A DNA stretch of 64,000 nucleotides from Mycobacterium sp. ST-F2 (GCF_001905655.1 NZ_JMHT01000031.1:61782-125781), one strand, 5' to 3'. Numbered from the stretch's first letter, positions 17,451-26,407 are shown. Translations and numbers: made by a program. The notes: generated by a model not told the origin, from the letters alone.

Positions 17451-18306
17451 GTGCGTAGACCCCCGTCATCGCCGTCAACGCAGATTTGATGTGGGCGCTC
17501 GAGCCGATTCGCGCGTGTGGTACGCCGGACACGGTGAGGAACTCCGAAAGACTCTGGCGCCGTCCGTCTTCCGATCGCCGGTACGCCTCGGCGACGGTGC
17601 GGTCGAGTGCGGACGGCGGTAAGAGGAACTGCCCGTCGGCGGTGTCGTAGCTGCGGCCGGTGCCGGAGCCGACCGGCGGCATGTCGGTCACCAACGCCCA
17701 CAGCACATCGTGCCGGGCGGTCAGTGAGCGCAGCACGTCTCGCAACGCGTCACTGATCTCGGGCTCGTCGGACACGATGAACACCAGCAGCCGGTGGCGG
17801 TAATGCGTGGCAAGCCAACGGAGTTGGACCAGCAGGTCACTGCGCGCCGGTGAGTCGCCGGCCAGCTGCACGTAGTGGTGCAGCATGCGCTCGATTTGCG
17901 TCTCGCCGCGGCGCAGCCGGGTGTCGATACAGCCCCGGCGGTCTCCTGTGACTAGGCCGATCTCGTCGGATCGGCGCAACGTCATGAGCCCGACCGCGCC
18001 GATGACGTGCATGATGATGTCCTTCTTGAGTTCTCCCGATGGCGCCAGCGCCGACGCATTTCGGCCGGCGTCGGCGACCACCACGATCTTGTGGTGCTTC
18101 TCGGACACGAACTGCTTGATCAGGGTGTGGCCGGAGCGCGAACTCGCCTTCCAATCGATGTCCCGGACGTCGTCGCCCGGAACGTAGGGCCGGAGTTCGT
18201 CGAACTCCAGGCTCCGGGTGTGGATCAGCGCGTAGCGGCCGCCTTCCAGCAGACTGCCGGGGTCGCGGCCGATGTGAATTTTCGCGGCGTCGAGGTGTTT
18301 CCCCAT
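17440..18306 (-). CDS. DUF58 domain protein (MoxR island)
   Basis: A 288-aa soluble protein with the DUF58 signature LRPYVPGDDVRDIDWKASSR at about residues 39-58 and a VWA-like continuation (KIVVVADAGRNAS). In MoxR systems it works with the ATPase and membrane VWA proteins. It starts seven bases after the MoxR stop. The motif is intact and the length is normal for the family. Confidence 0.9.
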   Translation of the reverse strand: MGKHLDAAKIHIGRDPGSLLEGGRYALIHTRSLEFDELRPYVPGDDVRDIDWKASSRSGHTLIKQFVSEKHHKIVVVADAGRNASALAPSGELKKDIIMHVIGAVGLMTLRRSDEIGLVTGDRRGCIDTRLRRGETQIERMLHHYVQLAGDSPARSDLLVQLRWLATHYRHRLLVFIVSDEPEISDALRDVLRSLTARHDVLWALVTDMPPVGSGTGRSYDTADGQFLLPPSALDRTVAEAYRRSEDGRRQSLSEFLTVSGVPHARIGSSAHIKSALTAMTGVYARAR

Positions 18307-18313
18307 GTCGGCC

Positions 18314-19315
18314 TCACGGCACCGGGACCGTCTGCAGTACCGCGTCGACCACTGCGTCAGGCGTGATCCGAGCGCTCGCGGCCTCGAAGCCGAGAATCAG
18401 CCGATGCCGCAGCACACGGTGTGCGAGCATCGAAATATCCTCGGGCACAACGTGTCCACGGTCGTGGATGACGGCGAGTGCCCGTGCGGACCGGCAGAAG
18501 GCGATGGTTGCGCGGGGGCTCGCGCCGTATTCGACGAGTCGGGCGAGGTGCGACGGTAGGTGTTGGGCGGGGCTGCGCGTGACGTCGACCAGGCGGCTGG
18601 CGTACGCGACGAGAGCGCGATCCAGATAGACCGAGCGGACGATCTCCTGCACGCGGCGGACGTCGTCGAGTGATACCACCGGGGCCGGATGACGGGCTCG
18701 GTCGTACCGTCCGGCGTCCATGCGGTCGATGATCTCGATCTCGTCGGTGATCGACGGGTAGTGCACGAGCTCTTTGAGCATGAAGCGGTCGGTCTGGGCC
18801 TCCGACAGGGGATAGGTGCCTTCCTGGTCGACGGGGTTCTGGGTGGCGATGACGAGAAATGGCTCGGGTAGTGGGTATTCGACGCCGGCGATGGTGGTCT
18901 GACGTTCCTCCATCGCCTCGAGCATGGCGCTCTGCGTCTTGGCGCTCGAGCGGTTGACCTCATCGAGCAACACGATGTTGGCATGCACCGGGCCCAGTTG
19001 GGTGGTGAACGAGTTGGTGTCGGCCTCGAAGATCTGTGTGCCGATGATGTCGCTGGGCAACAGATCCGGCGTGCACTGGATGCGGCGGAAGCTGCCACCT
19101 ACCGACGCGGCCAGGACACGCGCCGCGGTGGTCTTGGCAAGACCGGGCACGCTCTCGATCAGCAGGTGACCACCACCGAGCAGCGCAAGGAGCATCGTTT
19201 CACGCAGGTGCTCCTGGCCCACGACGTGATGTGAGAACGCCGATGCCACGGCGCCCACGATGTCTCGGGCCTCCGCGACGTCGCGTTGGTCGGGCTGCAG
19301 GCGGGGTAGCGTCAT
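18314..19315 (-). CDS. MoxR-type AAA+ ATPase
   Basis: A 333-aa AAA+ protein. The modified Walker A ESVPGLAKT is at residues 54-62 and Walker B VLLDEVNR at about 115-122; the sensor-1 block LVIATQNPVDQEGTYPL is also typical of the MoxR subfamily. It acts as a chaperone-like motor for the VWA proteins encoded downstream. It is the first gene of the island and is divergent from the flavin reductase. Confidence 0.94.
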   Translation of the reverse strand: MTLPRLQPDQRDVAEARDIVGAVASAFSHHVVGQEHLRETMLLALLGGGHLLIESVPGLAKTTAARVLAASVGGSFRRIQCTPDLLPSDIIGTQIFEADTNSFTTQLGPVHANIVLLDEVNRSSAKTQSAMLEAMEERQTTIAGVEYPLPEPFLVIATQNPVDQEGTYPLSEAQTDRFMLKELVHYPSITDEIEIIDRMDAGRYDRARHPAPVVSLDDVRRVQEIVRSVYLDRALVAYASRLVDVTRSPAQHLPSHLARLVEYGASPRATIAFCRSARALAVIHDRGHVVPEDISMLAHRVLRHRLILGFEAASARITPDAVVDAVLQTVPVP

Positions 19316-19411
19316 CGGTCCTTCCGGTTCAAGAATGAGCTGTGGCTACCCCGACTTCGCGGTTCGAAAACCCGACGTGCACCGGGAGGCCGTGAGCACG
19401 AGGTTTCGGTG

Positions 19412-19903
19412 ATGAACGCAAACAGCGCCTTTGACGATTTCGTCGGACTGCTCGACTACCCGATGTTCGTCGTCACTGTGCAGGCAGACGGTGAGTCCGG
19501 CGGATGCCTCGTCGGTTTCGCCACGCAAGCCAGCATCGATCCACCGAGATTCCTCGTCGGGCTGTCGACGGAGAATCACACGACGTCGATCGCACGGACG
19601 GCAACGCACCTCGCGGTGCACCTGCTGCCGCGCGAGCAGTTGAAGCTGGCCGAACTGTTCGGCGGTGAGACGGGTGATGTCGTCGACAAATTCGAGCGGT
19701 GCGACTGGCACGTCGGGCCGGAAGGCATTCCGATACTCGATTCCGCGCTGGCATGGTTCGTCGGCGAGATCATCGCGAGATTCGACATGGGCGACCACGT
19801 CGGCCATTTGTTGGTGCCGGTGGCAGGAGGCACCTCCGATGCCGATCAGCGGCCGGTGCTCTTCTCCGATGTGAAGGACCTCAGTGCGGGCCACGGCCCG
19901 TAG
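19412..19903 (+). CDS. Flavin reductase family protein
   Basis: A 163-aa FMN-binding split-barrel protein. The block VGFATQASIDPPRFLVGLS (near residues 35-53) and the closing GDHVGHLLVPVAGG are typical of NAD(P)H:flavin oxidoreductases and flavin reductase-like domains. The ATG at 19412 has GAGG eight bases upstream; a GTG one codon earlier is an alternative. No partner monooxygenase is adjacent. Confidence 0.85.
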   Translation: MNANSAFDDFVGLLDYPMFVVTVQADGESGGCLVGFATQASIDPPRFLVGLSTENHTTSIARTATHLAVHLLPREQLKLAELFGGETGDVVDKFERCDWHVGPEGIPILDSALAWFVGEIIARFDMGDHVGHLLVPVAGGTSDADQRPVLFSDVKDLSAGHGP

Positions 19904-19931
19904 CCGGATCGGCACCAGCGACAATCATCGG

Positions 19932-20002
19932 ATGACGGAGACAACCGCGACGCCGCCCTGCCCTCAGTGCGCGAGTGAGTACACCTACGAGTCCGGCGCG
20001 TC
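19932..20002 (+). pseudogene. Truncated phnA/yjdM (zinc-ribbon) 5' remnant
   Basis: From the ATG at 19932 the reading begins MTETTATPPCPQC then SEYTYESGA, which matches the highly conserved N-terminus of PhnA/YjdM zinc-ribbon proteins (PPCPxCxSEYTYExGA). After about 23 codons the similarity stops abruptly. The second Cys pair and the rest of a roughly 110-aa protein are absent, and the frame runs into the 3' end of the opposite-strand LLM gene. I read this as a deletion remnant. Confidence 0.65.
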
Positions 20003-20022
20003 GTCAAGAAGTCCTCGTGACG

Positions 20023-21039
20023 TCAGCGCGCTGACAGCGTCCGGGCGATCGCGCCGTAACGCTCGAATCGATCCGTGCCACCGAGCGCGTTGTACAGCAC
20101 GACGCGTGTGGCGACACCTTCGTATTTGGCGATCAGCTTGTCCGCCAGGGCATCCCACGTGGATTCGGTGGCGAAGGCCGCAATATGTTCGTCGGTGATC
20201 TGCGCCATCATGCCGGCCATGTCGCCGGCCTTCTGCTTCTCCCGGAGGCGCGCGGTGGTGCCCTCGAAACCGGCCTCGTCCCAGATGAACGCATAGTTCG
20301 GTGTGCTGCCGTAGAAGCTCATGCTGGCCCGCACGAATTCGCGTTCGTTGTGGCATTCTTCGTCGGTGTCGCCGACGATCGTCATGGCTGGGATGATCGT
20401 GTCGATGTCGGCGGGGGAGCGGCCCGCTTTCTCCGCGCCGGCTGCGATGTTCGGAAGCACGTGGCGGGCAACGTAACCCGGTTCGCCGAGCGGGTGGACA
20501 TGCACGCCGTCGGCGACTTCGCCGGCCATGCGCAGCATCCACGGATTCACCGCGGCGATATCCACTTTGGGATCGGGTGCATCGATGGGCCCGGGGCTCC
20601 ATTGCGGGGTGATGAAGTCCAGATCGTAGAAATCGCCGTGGTGGTCGAGCTTGCCCGTCCGGAAGGCGGCGAAACACGCTTTCACGGCGCGCACGTAGTC
20701 ACGCAGCCGTGGGCCCGGCTGCTCGAAGGGCATGCCGTAGCGCCGCACGACGTGCGTCCGGACCTGGGTACCGATGCCGAGCCGGAACTTGCCGCCGGTG
20801 GCTTCCTGCAGCTCCCATGCCGACGCTGCCGTGACGAACGGACTACGCGGAAACGCCACGGCGACACCGGTGGACAGTTCAAGTCCCGGCGCGGCCTGAG
20901 ATGCGACCGCGGCACTGAGATACGCCGTCCTGCCGGTCTCGGTCAGCAGAAGACCCGAGAAACCGGCCGCCTGGGTGCGCTGGGCAAGTGCGCTCATTTG
21001 AGCCAAAGGCTGCGGAACGGTCATCACGTCGACGTGCAC
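20023..21039 (-). CDS. F420-type LLM-class oxidoreductase
   Basis: A 338-aa TIM-barrel protein of the luciferase-like monooxygenase class. Features include STGVAVAFPRSPFVTA, GKFRLGIGTQVRTHVVRRYG and VNPWMLRMAGEVADGVHVHPL, as in the mycobacterial TIGR03617 group, which use coenzyme F420. Likely a redox enzyme on a lipid or xenobiotic substrate; the substrate is unknown. Full length, with a normal ATG at 21039. Confidence 0.9.
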   Translation of the reverse strand: MHVDVMTVPQPLAQMSALAQRTQAAGFSGLLLTETGRTAYLSAAVASQAAPGLELSTGVAVAFPRSPFVTAASAWELQEATGGKFRLGIGTQVRTHVVRRYGMPFEQPGPRLRDYVRAVKACFAAFRTGKLDHHGDFYDLDFITPQWSPGPIDAPDPKVDIAAVNPWMLRMAGEVADGVHVHPLGEPGYVARHVLPNIAAGAEKAGRSPADIDTIIPAMTIVGDTDEECHNEREFVRASMSFYGSTPNYAFIWDEAGFEGTTARLREKQKAGDMAGMMAQITDEHIAAFATESTWDALADKLIAKYEGVATRVVLYNALGGTDRFERYGAIARTLSAR

Positions 21040-21118
21040 AGTGGGAGCCTACGTCTCGGGCGCCGCGGTCCCGCGGACCCGGCCGTCGACGGTCCTGCCA
21101 ATGTGAAGGAGCTGCGAG

Positions 21119-21859
21119 ATGTCCGGCATCACAGGCAAAGTCATTGCCATCACCGGAGCCAGCAGCGGTATCGGCGAGGCTACTGCACGTTTGCTCGCCG
21201 ACCGCGGCGCTGCGCTGGTGCTCGGTGCCCGTCGCAGTGAACGACTGAACGAACTGGTTCGGGAGATCGGGGACAGGGGTGGTCGGGCGGTCGCGTGCGT
21301 GACGGACGTGACGCGCAGTGCCGACCTCCAGCGGCTTGTGGCCTGTGCCGTGGACGAGTTCGGGCGGCTCGATGTGCTGGTGAACAACGCGGGCATCGGG
21401 AAGATCGGGCCGGTATCCGAGCTCGACACCGACGGATGGTCGGCGATGATCGACGTGAATCTGCGCGGCGTTCTGCATGGCATCGCGGCGGCGCTGCCCG
21501 TGTTTCAGCGGCAGGGCACAGGGCATTTCGTCACGACCGTCTCAACTGCAGGTCTGAAAATCGTTCCAGGACAGGCGGTTTACGCGGCGACCAAGAACGC
21601 AGTGCGGACTCTCATGGAAGGGCTCCGGCAGGAGTCGACGGACGGCGCCGTCCGGACGACGTCGATCTCGCCCGGATTTGTCCGCACCGAACTCGATACG
21701 TCGATCGATGATCCGGCACTCCGTGAACAGATCCGGCGCAGCATGGACGACTTCGGTATCGCGCCCGAGGCGGTGGCTCGAGCTGTCGCCTTCGCCATCG
21801 AGCAGCCGGCAGACGTCGAGATCGGCGACATCACCATTCGGCCTACGGTGCAGGGGTAG
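21119..21859 (+). CDS. Short-chain dehydrogenase/reductase
   Basis: A 246-aa classical SDR. The cofactor motif GASSGIG is at residues 13-19, NNAG near 90, a catalytic Ser in VSTAG and the YxxxK motif as YAATK. The Asp in VTDVTR and Arg after beta-2 (GARRSE) suggest an NADP preference (inference). A strong AAGGAG site precedes the ATG. The substrate is unknown; the C-terminus resembles YdfG-type oxidoreductases. Confidence 0.93.
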   Translation: MSGITGKVIAITGASSGIGEATARLLADRGAALVLGARRSERLNELVREIGDRGGRAVACVTDVTRSADLQRLVACAVDEFGRLDVLVNNAGIGKIGPVSELDTDGWSAMIDVNLRGVLHGIAAALPVFQRQGTGHFVTTVSTAGLKIVPGQAVYAATKNAVRTLMEGLRQESTDGAVRTTSISPGFVRTELDTSIDDPALREQIRRSMDDFGIAPEAVARAVAFAIEQPADVEIGDITIRPTVQG

Positions 21860-21919
21860 CCACGGATCGGAGCGGACGAGTGGTGGCGCGTGTCACACCC
21901 CCGTGGCATAATCGAACGT

Positions 21920-23182
21920 ATGAGCGAAAGTCTGGTGGTGGACCCCGACGCTGATGACGCGGCGTTGTGGGGTCGCATGACCGAGCTCGAGCGGGTGAAG
22001 TCGGCCGCGGCGGCGGAGCAGGCCCGGATTGCGGCGGCGTTGGAGGCCCGCCGGGTCGCGGCGGCGCGGGCGGGTGGGCCGCGGGTGTCCCGGGCGGCGT
22101 TGGGTTCGGAGATCGGGTTGGCGCGGCATGAGTCGCCGCACCGGGGGGAGCGGCTCGCGGCGATGGCCCGGATGCTGACCGCGGATATGCCGTGCACGCT
22201 GGCGGCGTTGGAGTCGGGGGTGCTCTCGGAGCATCGGGCCGAGCTGATCACCAGGGAAGCGGCGTGCCTGTCGGGGTGGGATCGCCAGCTGCTCGATGTC
22301 GAGTTGTGTGGGGATCCGGCCGGGTTGGTGGGGTTGGGCCACGCCGAGATCACCGCCGAGGCCGCGCGGATCGCCTACGAGGTGGATCAGCAGAGCGTGC
22401 TGGAGAAGATGGCGCGGGCTCAGGCGTCGCGGCATGTGCGGTTCCGGGTGGCCCGGGACGGCATGATGGCGATGACGGTGCGGGTGCCGGCCGCGCAGGG
22501 CCAGCTGATGCGCCAGGCGCTCTCGCGCGAGGCCGCGGCAGCCGTTGCGGCGGGGTCGGGGCGCAGCCGTGGCCAGGTCATGGCCGATGTGGTGGTCGAG
22601 CGGGTCACCGGCTGTGACCCGGTGGCGCCGGTGCCGGTGACCGCGAATCTGGTGCTCTCGGATGAGACGCTGCTGACCGGAGGTGAGCAGCCCGCGCACC
22701 TGGACGGGTATGGGCCGATTCCGGCGGCGTTGGCGCGGGACTGGGTGCTGGCCGCGGCCGCCGAGGGCGTGGCGGCGTTGCGCCGGTTGTATGCCCAGCC
22801 GGGCACGAACAAGTTGGTGGCGATGGAGTCGACGGCGCGGGCGTTTCCGAAAGCGCTGGCGACGTTCATCGGGTTGCGCGATCAGCTGTGCCGGACCCCG
22901 TACTGCAATGCCCGGATTCGGCATACCGACCACGTCAGGCCGCACGCCCACCACGGACCGACCAGCGCCCACAACGGGGACGGGTTGTGTGAGCACTGCA
23001 ATTACGTCAAAGAAGAACCCGGCTGGCAGGCCGCGGCGACCTATGACCGGTACGGCCGGCACACCATCGCACTGACCACCCCATCAGGCGCGGTGTACAC
23101 CTCCACCGCACCGCCGACACCGCAGGGGCTGCGCATCTTCACCCGCGACGTCCACATCGCGCGGATCAACCCGGCCGCATGA
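21920..23182 (+). CDS. 13E12-type DUF222 protein with C-terminal HNH nuclease domain
   Basis: A 420-aa protein of the mycobacterial 13E12 family. The N-terminal two thirds is the helical DUF222 region. The last about 90 residues are an HNH domain (CRTPYCNARIRHTDHVRPH, then NGDGLCEHCNYVKEEPGW) with four Cys for zinc and the His-Asp-His core. The family occurs in many copies per genome and its role, possibly linked to mobile introns or repeats, is unsettled. The ATG at 21920 starts just before the conserved acidic N-terminus. Confidence 0.9.
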   Translation: MSESLVVDPDADDAALWGRMTELERVKSAAAAEQARIAAALEARRVAAARAGGPRVSRAALGSEIGLARHESPHRGERLAAMARMLTADMPCTLAALESGVLSEHRAELITREAACLSGWDRQLLDVELCGDPAGLVGLGHAEITAEAARIAYEVDQQSVLEKMARAQASRHVRFRVARDGMMAMTVRVPAAQGQLMRQALSREAAAAVAAGSGRSRGQVMADVVVERVTGCDPVAPVPVTANLVLSDETLLTGGEQPAHLDGYGPIPAALARDWVLAAAAEGVAALRRLYAQPGTNKLVAMESTARAFPKALATFIGLRDQLCRTPYCNARIRHTDHVRPHAHHGPTSAHNGDGLCEHCNYVKEEPGWQAAATYDRYGRHTIALTTPSGAVYTSTAPPTPQGLRIFTRDVHIARINPAA

Positions 23183-23194
23183 CGTCAATGACGG

Positions 23195-24196
23195 TCAGTT
23201 GGGCGCGAGGAATGCGATTGGCGCAGTGCTGGTCAGGTCAGCATCGACATTGCCGATGATGGAGTAATTGTGTTCCACGGCAACAGACCTGACGCCGGAA
23301 TGCGCGTCGAAGTTCAGCTGGTTCAGGTTGAGCCACACGATGTTTGGGCTCAGAGCGGATTCGAAGTAGTAGATCTTGTTCGTTGAATCAGCGACGGACC
23401 GCCAATACGTCGGCGATAGATTGGGGTGGGCCGGGTCGGCGGTGCCCCACGGAACCGACACGTTGCGGATCACGCTCAGAACCCCTGCGACAGCTTGACG
23501 TTCGTCTGTTGTCTGGGGCAGTTGGCTCAGGTAGTACGAGGCGCGGACAAATCGATCCTCGGACTGGATCGACCCCGGCAGGTTGACGTTGCGGTCCCGG
23601 CCTTCCCATCCGGCGTTCAGAGCGAGTTGCTGATCGTAGGTCGGGCTGTTCGTCATGACTTGGTATTGGCGGCCGTGGTGGATGACGGGCTTGCCGCCGA
23701 GGTACTCGATGACGGCGGAATCGCCGGTTGCGTCTGACACGGACAAGTGCACGACCGAGGGCTCATCGCCGTGGGGGCCGAATTTCAGTGGCGCGATGTA
23801 GATCGCCGGATTGGTGAAGGCGTCCACTACCTCATCCACAGTGGCGAAGCTGGTGAGCACGTACTGCACCCATCCGGTGACCGAGAGCCGCGGGCGGTTG
23901 TCTGTTGGCGCCGGCCCGAAGTCCGCCTCACCCAGATACAGCAGATTGGCAACCAGGCCGGTCTCATTCATCCCGTCGAAGACCCCATCGATCGGCCCGC
24001 TCGGATTGGTGGTTCCCGCGACCTGGACCGCGCCATATCTCGCGGTCCAGGCCAGCGAGTTGACGCCGCCGGCGCCGTCCTGCGTGAGCCCGCGCGGAAT
24101 TGCGTAGAGGTGTGAATTGAACGAGTACGGCCAGTCCATGGATCTGCCGGTGATGACCATGCCGTCCGGGCCCAGCCACGTCACTCTGCTGCAGAT
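23195..24196 (-). CDS. Linear amide C-N hydrolase (Ntn, choloylglycine-hydrolase-like), probable ATC start
   Basis: A 333-aa Ntn-fold amidase of the bile-salt-hydrolase/penicillin V acylase family. If translation starts at ATC (24194-24196) the catalytic residues fall at Cys2, Arg18 and Asp21 (RSMDW), the exact numbering of the family, with Asn183 in MTNSPTYD. The first ordinary start, GTG at 24184, begins three codons after the Cys and would give a dead enzyme. An AGAAGG site at 24204-24209 is spaced seven bases from the ATC, and an in-frame TAA lies just upstream. No signal peptide is encoded, so it is probably cytosolic. A recent ATG-to-ATC change or a sequencing error are the alternatives. 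Confidence 0.85.
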   Translation of the reverse strand: MCSRVTWLGPDGMVITGRSMDWPYSFNSHLYAIPRGLTQDGAGGVNSLAWTARYGAVQVAGTTNPSGPIDGVFDGMNETGLVANLLYLGEADFGPAPTDNRPRLSVTGWVQYVLTSFATVDEVVDAFTNPAIYIAPLKFGPHGDEPSVVHLSVSDATGDSAVIEYLGGKPVIHHGRQYQVMTNSPTYDQQLALNAGWEGRDRNVNLPGSIQSEDRFVRASYYLSQLPQTTDERQAVAGVLSVIRNVSVPWGTADPAHPNLSPTYWRSVADSTNKIYYFESALSPNIVWLNLNQLNFDAHSGVRSVAVEHNYSIIGNVDADLTSTAPIAFLAPN

Positions 24197-24203
24197 GGCG
24201 TCA

Positions 24204-24209
24204 CCTTCT
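24204..24209 (-). promoter_or_regulatory. Ribosome-binding site placing the start at ATC 24196
   Basis: AGAAGG on the minus strand, seven bases before the ATC that precedes the nucleophile Cys codon. No ATG, GTG or TTG occurs in this frame between the upstream TAA and that Cys. The spacing supports initiation at ATC instead of the later GTG. Confidence 0.55.
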
Positions 24210-24242
24210 CTCGATTACCTGAGCGACCACGGTCGCCGGTGA

Positions 24243-24563
24243 CTACGGCCAGGTGCCGGGACGGGGCGCCGGACCGCCGGGCGGCGCGGGCGTCCGTGCT
24301 GCGCCTGGCACCGGTGTGTTCTGCAGCGCGCCCAGGCACAGACCGAGTCGTCCTGGGAGACAAGGAATGTTGCCCGAACCGCCGTAGCTGTTGTTCGGTT
24401 GGTTCTGCGACCAGCAGATCCCCGTGCGCGGATCGAGTATGGTCCCGCCCGCGCACGGCGCCGTCGATGCGGTCGGTGGATTTCCCCATGGGGCTGATAG
24501 CAGCAGAACCCCACTGCAGATGGAGACCGCCAGCAAGTTGGACGACCGGAACCGCAAGTTCAT
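24243..24563 (-). CDS. Small secreted Cys-containing protein
   Basis: A 106-aa protein with a signal peptide (residues about 8-27, LLAVSICSGVLLLSAPWG). The mature part has four Cys (APCAGG, GICWSQ, NIPCLPG, LGLCLG) that could form two disulfides, and a Pro/Gly-rich tail. It starts 14 bases after the LpqN-type gene stop and is probably co-transcribed with it. Function unknown. Confidence 0.7.
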   Translation of the reverse strand: MNLRFRSSNLLAVSICSGVLLLSAPWGNPPTASTAPCAGGTILDPRTGICWSQNQPNNSYGGSGNIPCLPGRLGLCLGALQNTPVPGAARTPAPPGGPAPRPGTWP

Positions 24564-24577
24564 GGTTGTGCTTCTCC

Positions 24578-25261
24578 CTACGCGGTGATCTTGGTCTGGG
24601 CTTCGATCACGTCGGCGGCATCGATCACGACTTGTTCCTGGCCCTGAAGGGCGTCGGCGTTGAGCTGCAGGACGAACAGGGCATCTTTGCCCGGAATGAT
24701 CACCGTCTTCTGCGCGACGACCCTCGCCTTGCCCTCATGGGTATACGTACCTGCCGACTGGATGGCCTCGAAGCCGCTCAGTGAGCTCTTCTCCGGCTCG
24801 CCGAGCGGCTTGAAGTCCGGCAGATTCAACAGCTGGCTGGGTGCGTATTTGAGGATCATCGCCGGATCGACGTTGCCGGTCAGTTTCGAGGCGATGGCGA
24901 TCATGGTCGGCGGATCACTCGGATCTGCCGGCTTGTCGTAAACGATTGCGCCGTAAGCCCACGGCGGAGTCTTGTCGCCGGCACTACTCCAACCCGGCGG
25001 GAATGGAAAATCGAAGTCCGGAGTGCCGGGATCGTTGGGCTTGATCGGCGTCTCGGCAATGTTGTTCTCGGTGATGTAGTCGTTGATCGTCTTGTTGGGG
25101 CCGGCGATGTTCGGTCTGGAAGACGTTGTGACATTGGCTGATCCCGACGGCGATGCTGAATTCGACGTGGCGGGTGCGGTTTTCGGAGAGGCGCTGCAAC
25201 CCGACAATATGATCGCCAGGGTCGCCAATCCCGCCGTCGCCGTGGTCAGGACTCTTGTCAT
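24578..25261 (-). CDS. LpqN/LpqT-family lipoprotein
   Basis: A 227-aa lipoprotein with lipobox LSGC after the leader and a Ser/Thr-rich linker. The body matches the Lpp-LpqN domain: TINDYITENNIAETPIKP, then DFDFPFPPGW and a beta-rich core. LpqN/LpqT proteins are cell-envelope factors in mycobacteria. The ATG at 25261 gives a normal leader. Confidence 0.87.
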   Translation of the reverse strand: MTRVLTTATAGLATLAIILSGCSASPKTAPATSNSASPSGSANVTTSSRPNIAGPNKTINDYITENNIAETPIKPNDPGTPDFDFPFPPGWSSAGDKTPPWAYGAIVYDKPADPSDPPTMIAIASKLTGNVDPAMILKYAPSQLLNLPDFKPLGEPEKSSLSGFEAIQSAGTYTHEGKARVVAQKTVIIPGKDALFVLQLNADALQGQEQVVIDAADVIEAQTKITA

Positions 25262-25365
25262 CGGCCACCAACTCCTCGTGTCGATTGCGCTTGGCGCGCA
25301 GCGTATCCCTAAATTAACTCTTGCGTCAGATAATTGAGTGGCGCCCGCCGTATTTCTGGTTACCG

Positions 25366-25384
25366 TGACGCCGTACTAGCGTCA
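25366..25384. promoter_or_regulatory. TGACGC-N7-GCGTCA inverted repeat upstream of the epimerase gene
   Basis: Perfect 6-bp arms with a 7-base spacer (CGTACTA), ending 36 bases before the ATG at 25421. It could be an operator or overlap a -10 element; no regulator is adjacent. Confidence 0.3.
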
Positions 25385-25420
25385 GGGGAGCTGTAGTTCA
25401 TTTTCGGAGGGGGAGGCGTC

Positions 25421-26407
25421 ATGCGGGTCCTGGTCACGGGCGGAACCGGATTTGTCGGTGGGTGGAGCGCGAAAGCCATTGCAGACAAGGGACATTCGGT
25501 CCGCTTCCTGGTGCGTAACCCCGCCCGGTTGCAGACCAGCGTCGCCAAGTTGGGCGTCGATGTCTCCGACCACGTCGTCGGTGACATCACCGACCGCGAC
25601 TCGGTACTGCGCGCGCTGGACGGGTGCGACGCGGTGCTGCACGCCGCTGCTCTGGTGGCGACCGATCCGAACCAGACCGCACAGATGCTGAGCACCAACA
25701 TGGACGGTGCGCGCAACGTGTTGGGCGGCGCCGTAGAACTCGGGCTCGACCCGATCATCCATGTCTCCAGCATCACGGCGCTGTTCAACCCCGACGTCGA
25801 CAAGCTGGAAGCCGACCTCCCGGTCTTCGGCGGCACGGACGGCTACGGGCGATCCAAGGCCCAGGTCGAGATCTATGCCCGCGGCATGCAGGACGCCGGC
25901 GCGCCCGTGAACATCACCTACCCCGGCATGGTCATGGGGCCGCCGGTCGGGAACCAGTTCGGCGAAGCCGGTGAGGGCGTGGCTCAGGCACTTGCGCTCG
26001 GCGCGATTCCGGGGCGCAGCGCGGCCTGGACCGTCGTCGACGGTCGCGATCTGGCCGACCTGCACTCGGCGCTGTTGGAGCCCGGCAAGGGCCCGCGTCG
26101 CTACATGGCCGGCGGTCACCGGATCCCGGTGGACGAGCTGGCGCGGTTGCTGACCGAGGTCGGCGACAAGACCATGCTGTCGGTTCCGGTACCCGACACC
26201 GTGCTGCGCTTGGCGGGGCAGGTACTGGACCGGCTGGGCCCGTTCCTGCCGTTCCAGACACCGTTCACGGAGGCCGGTATGCAGTACTACACGCAGATGC
26301 CGGCGTCGGACGATACGCCGAGCGAGCGCGACCTGGGTGTCACCTACCGTGATCCGCGTATCACGTTGGCCGACACCGTCGCCGGACTGCGCAACCTCGA
26401 CCGCTGA
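25421..26407 (+). CDS. NAD(P)-dependent epimerase/dehydratase-family protein
   Basis: A 328-aa extended SDR. The dinucleotide motif TGGTGFVG is at residues 6-13 and the active-site Tyr-x3-Lys appears as YGRSK near residue 145. Conserved HAAALV and HVSSITALF blocks are present. The family includes sugar epimerases, 3-beta-hydroxysteroid dehydrogenase-like enzymes and dihydroflavonol-4-reductase-like enzymes; the last look closest. GGAGGGGGAGG lies just upstream of the ATG. It is followed five bases later by the VOC gene. Confidence 0.88.
   Translation: MRVLVTGGTGFVGGWSAKAIADKGHSVRFLVRNPARLQTSVAKLGVDVSDHVVGDITDRDSVLRALDGCDAVLHAAALVATDPNQTAQMLSTNMDGARNVLGGAVELGLDPIIHVSSITALFNPDVDKLEADLPVFGGTDGYGRSKAQVEIYARGMQDAGAPVNITYPGMVMGPPVGNQFGEAGEGVAQALALGAIPGRSAAWTVVDGRDLADLHSALLEPGKGPRRYMAGGHRIPVDELARLLTEVGDKTMLSVPVPDTVLRLAGQVLDRLGPFLPFQTPFTEAGMQYYTQMPASDDTPSERDLGVTYRDPRITLADTVAGLRNLDR

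Noticed and set aside
21893..23062. A 389-codon minus-strand frame opposite the 13E12 gene
   Set aside because: Extremely Arg/His/Pro-rich and without motifs; it follows from the codon bias of the sense gene.
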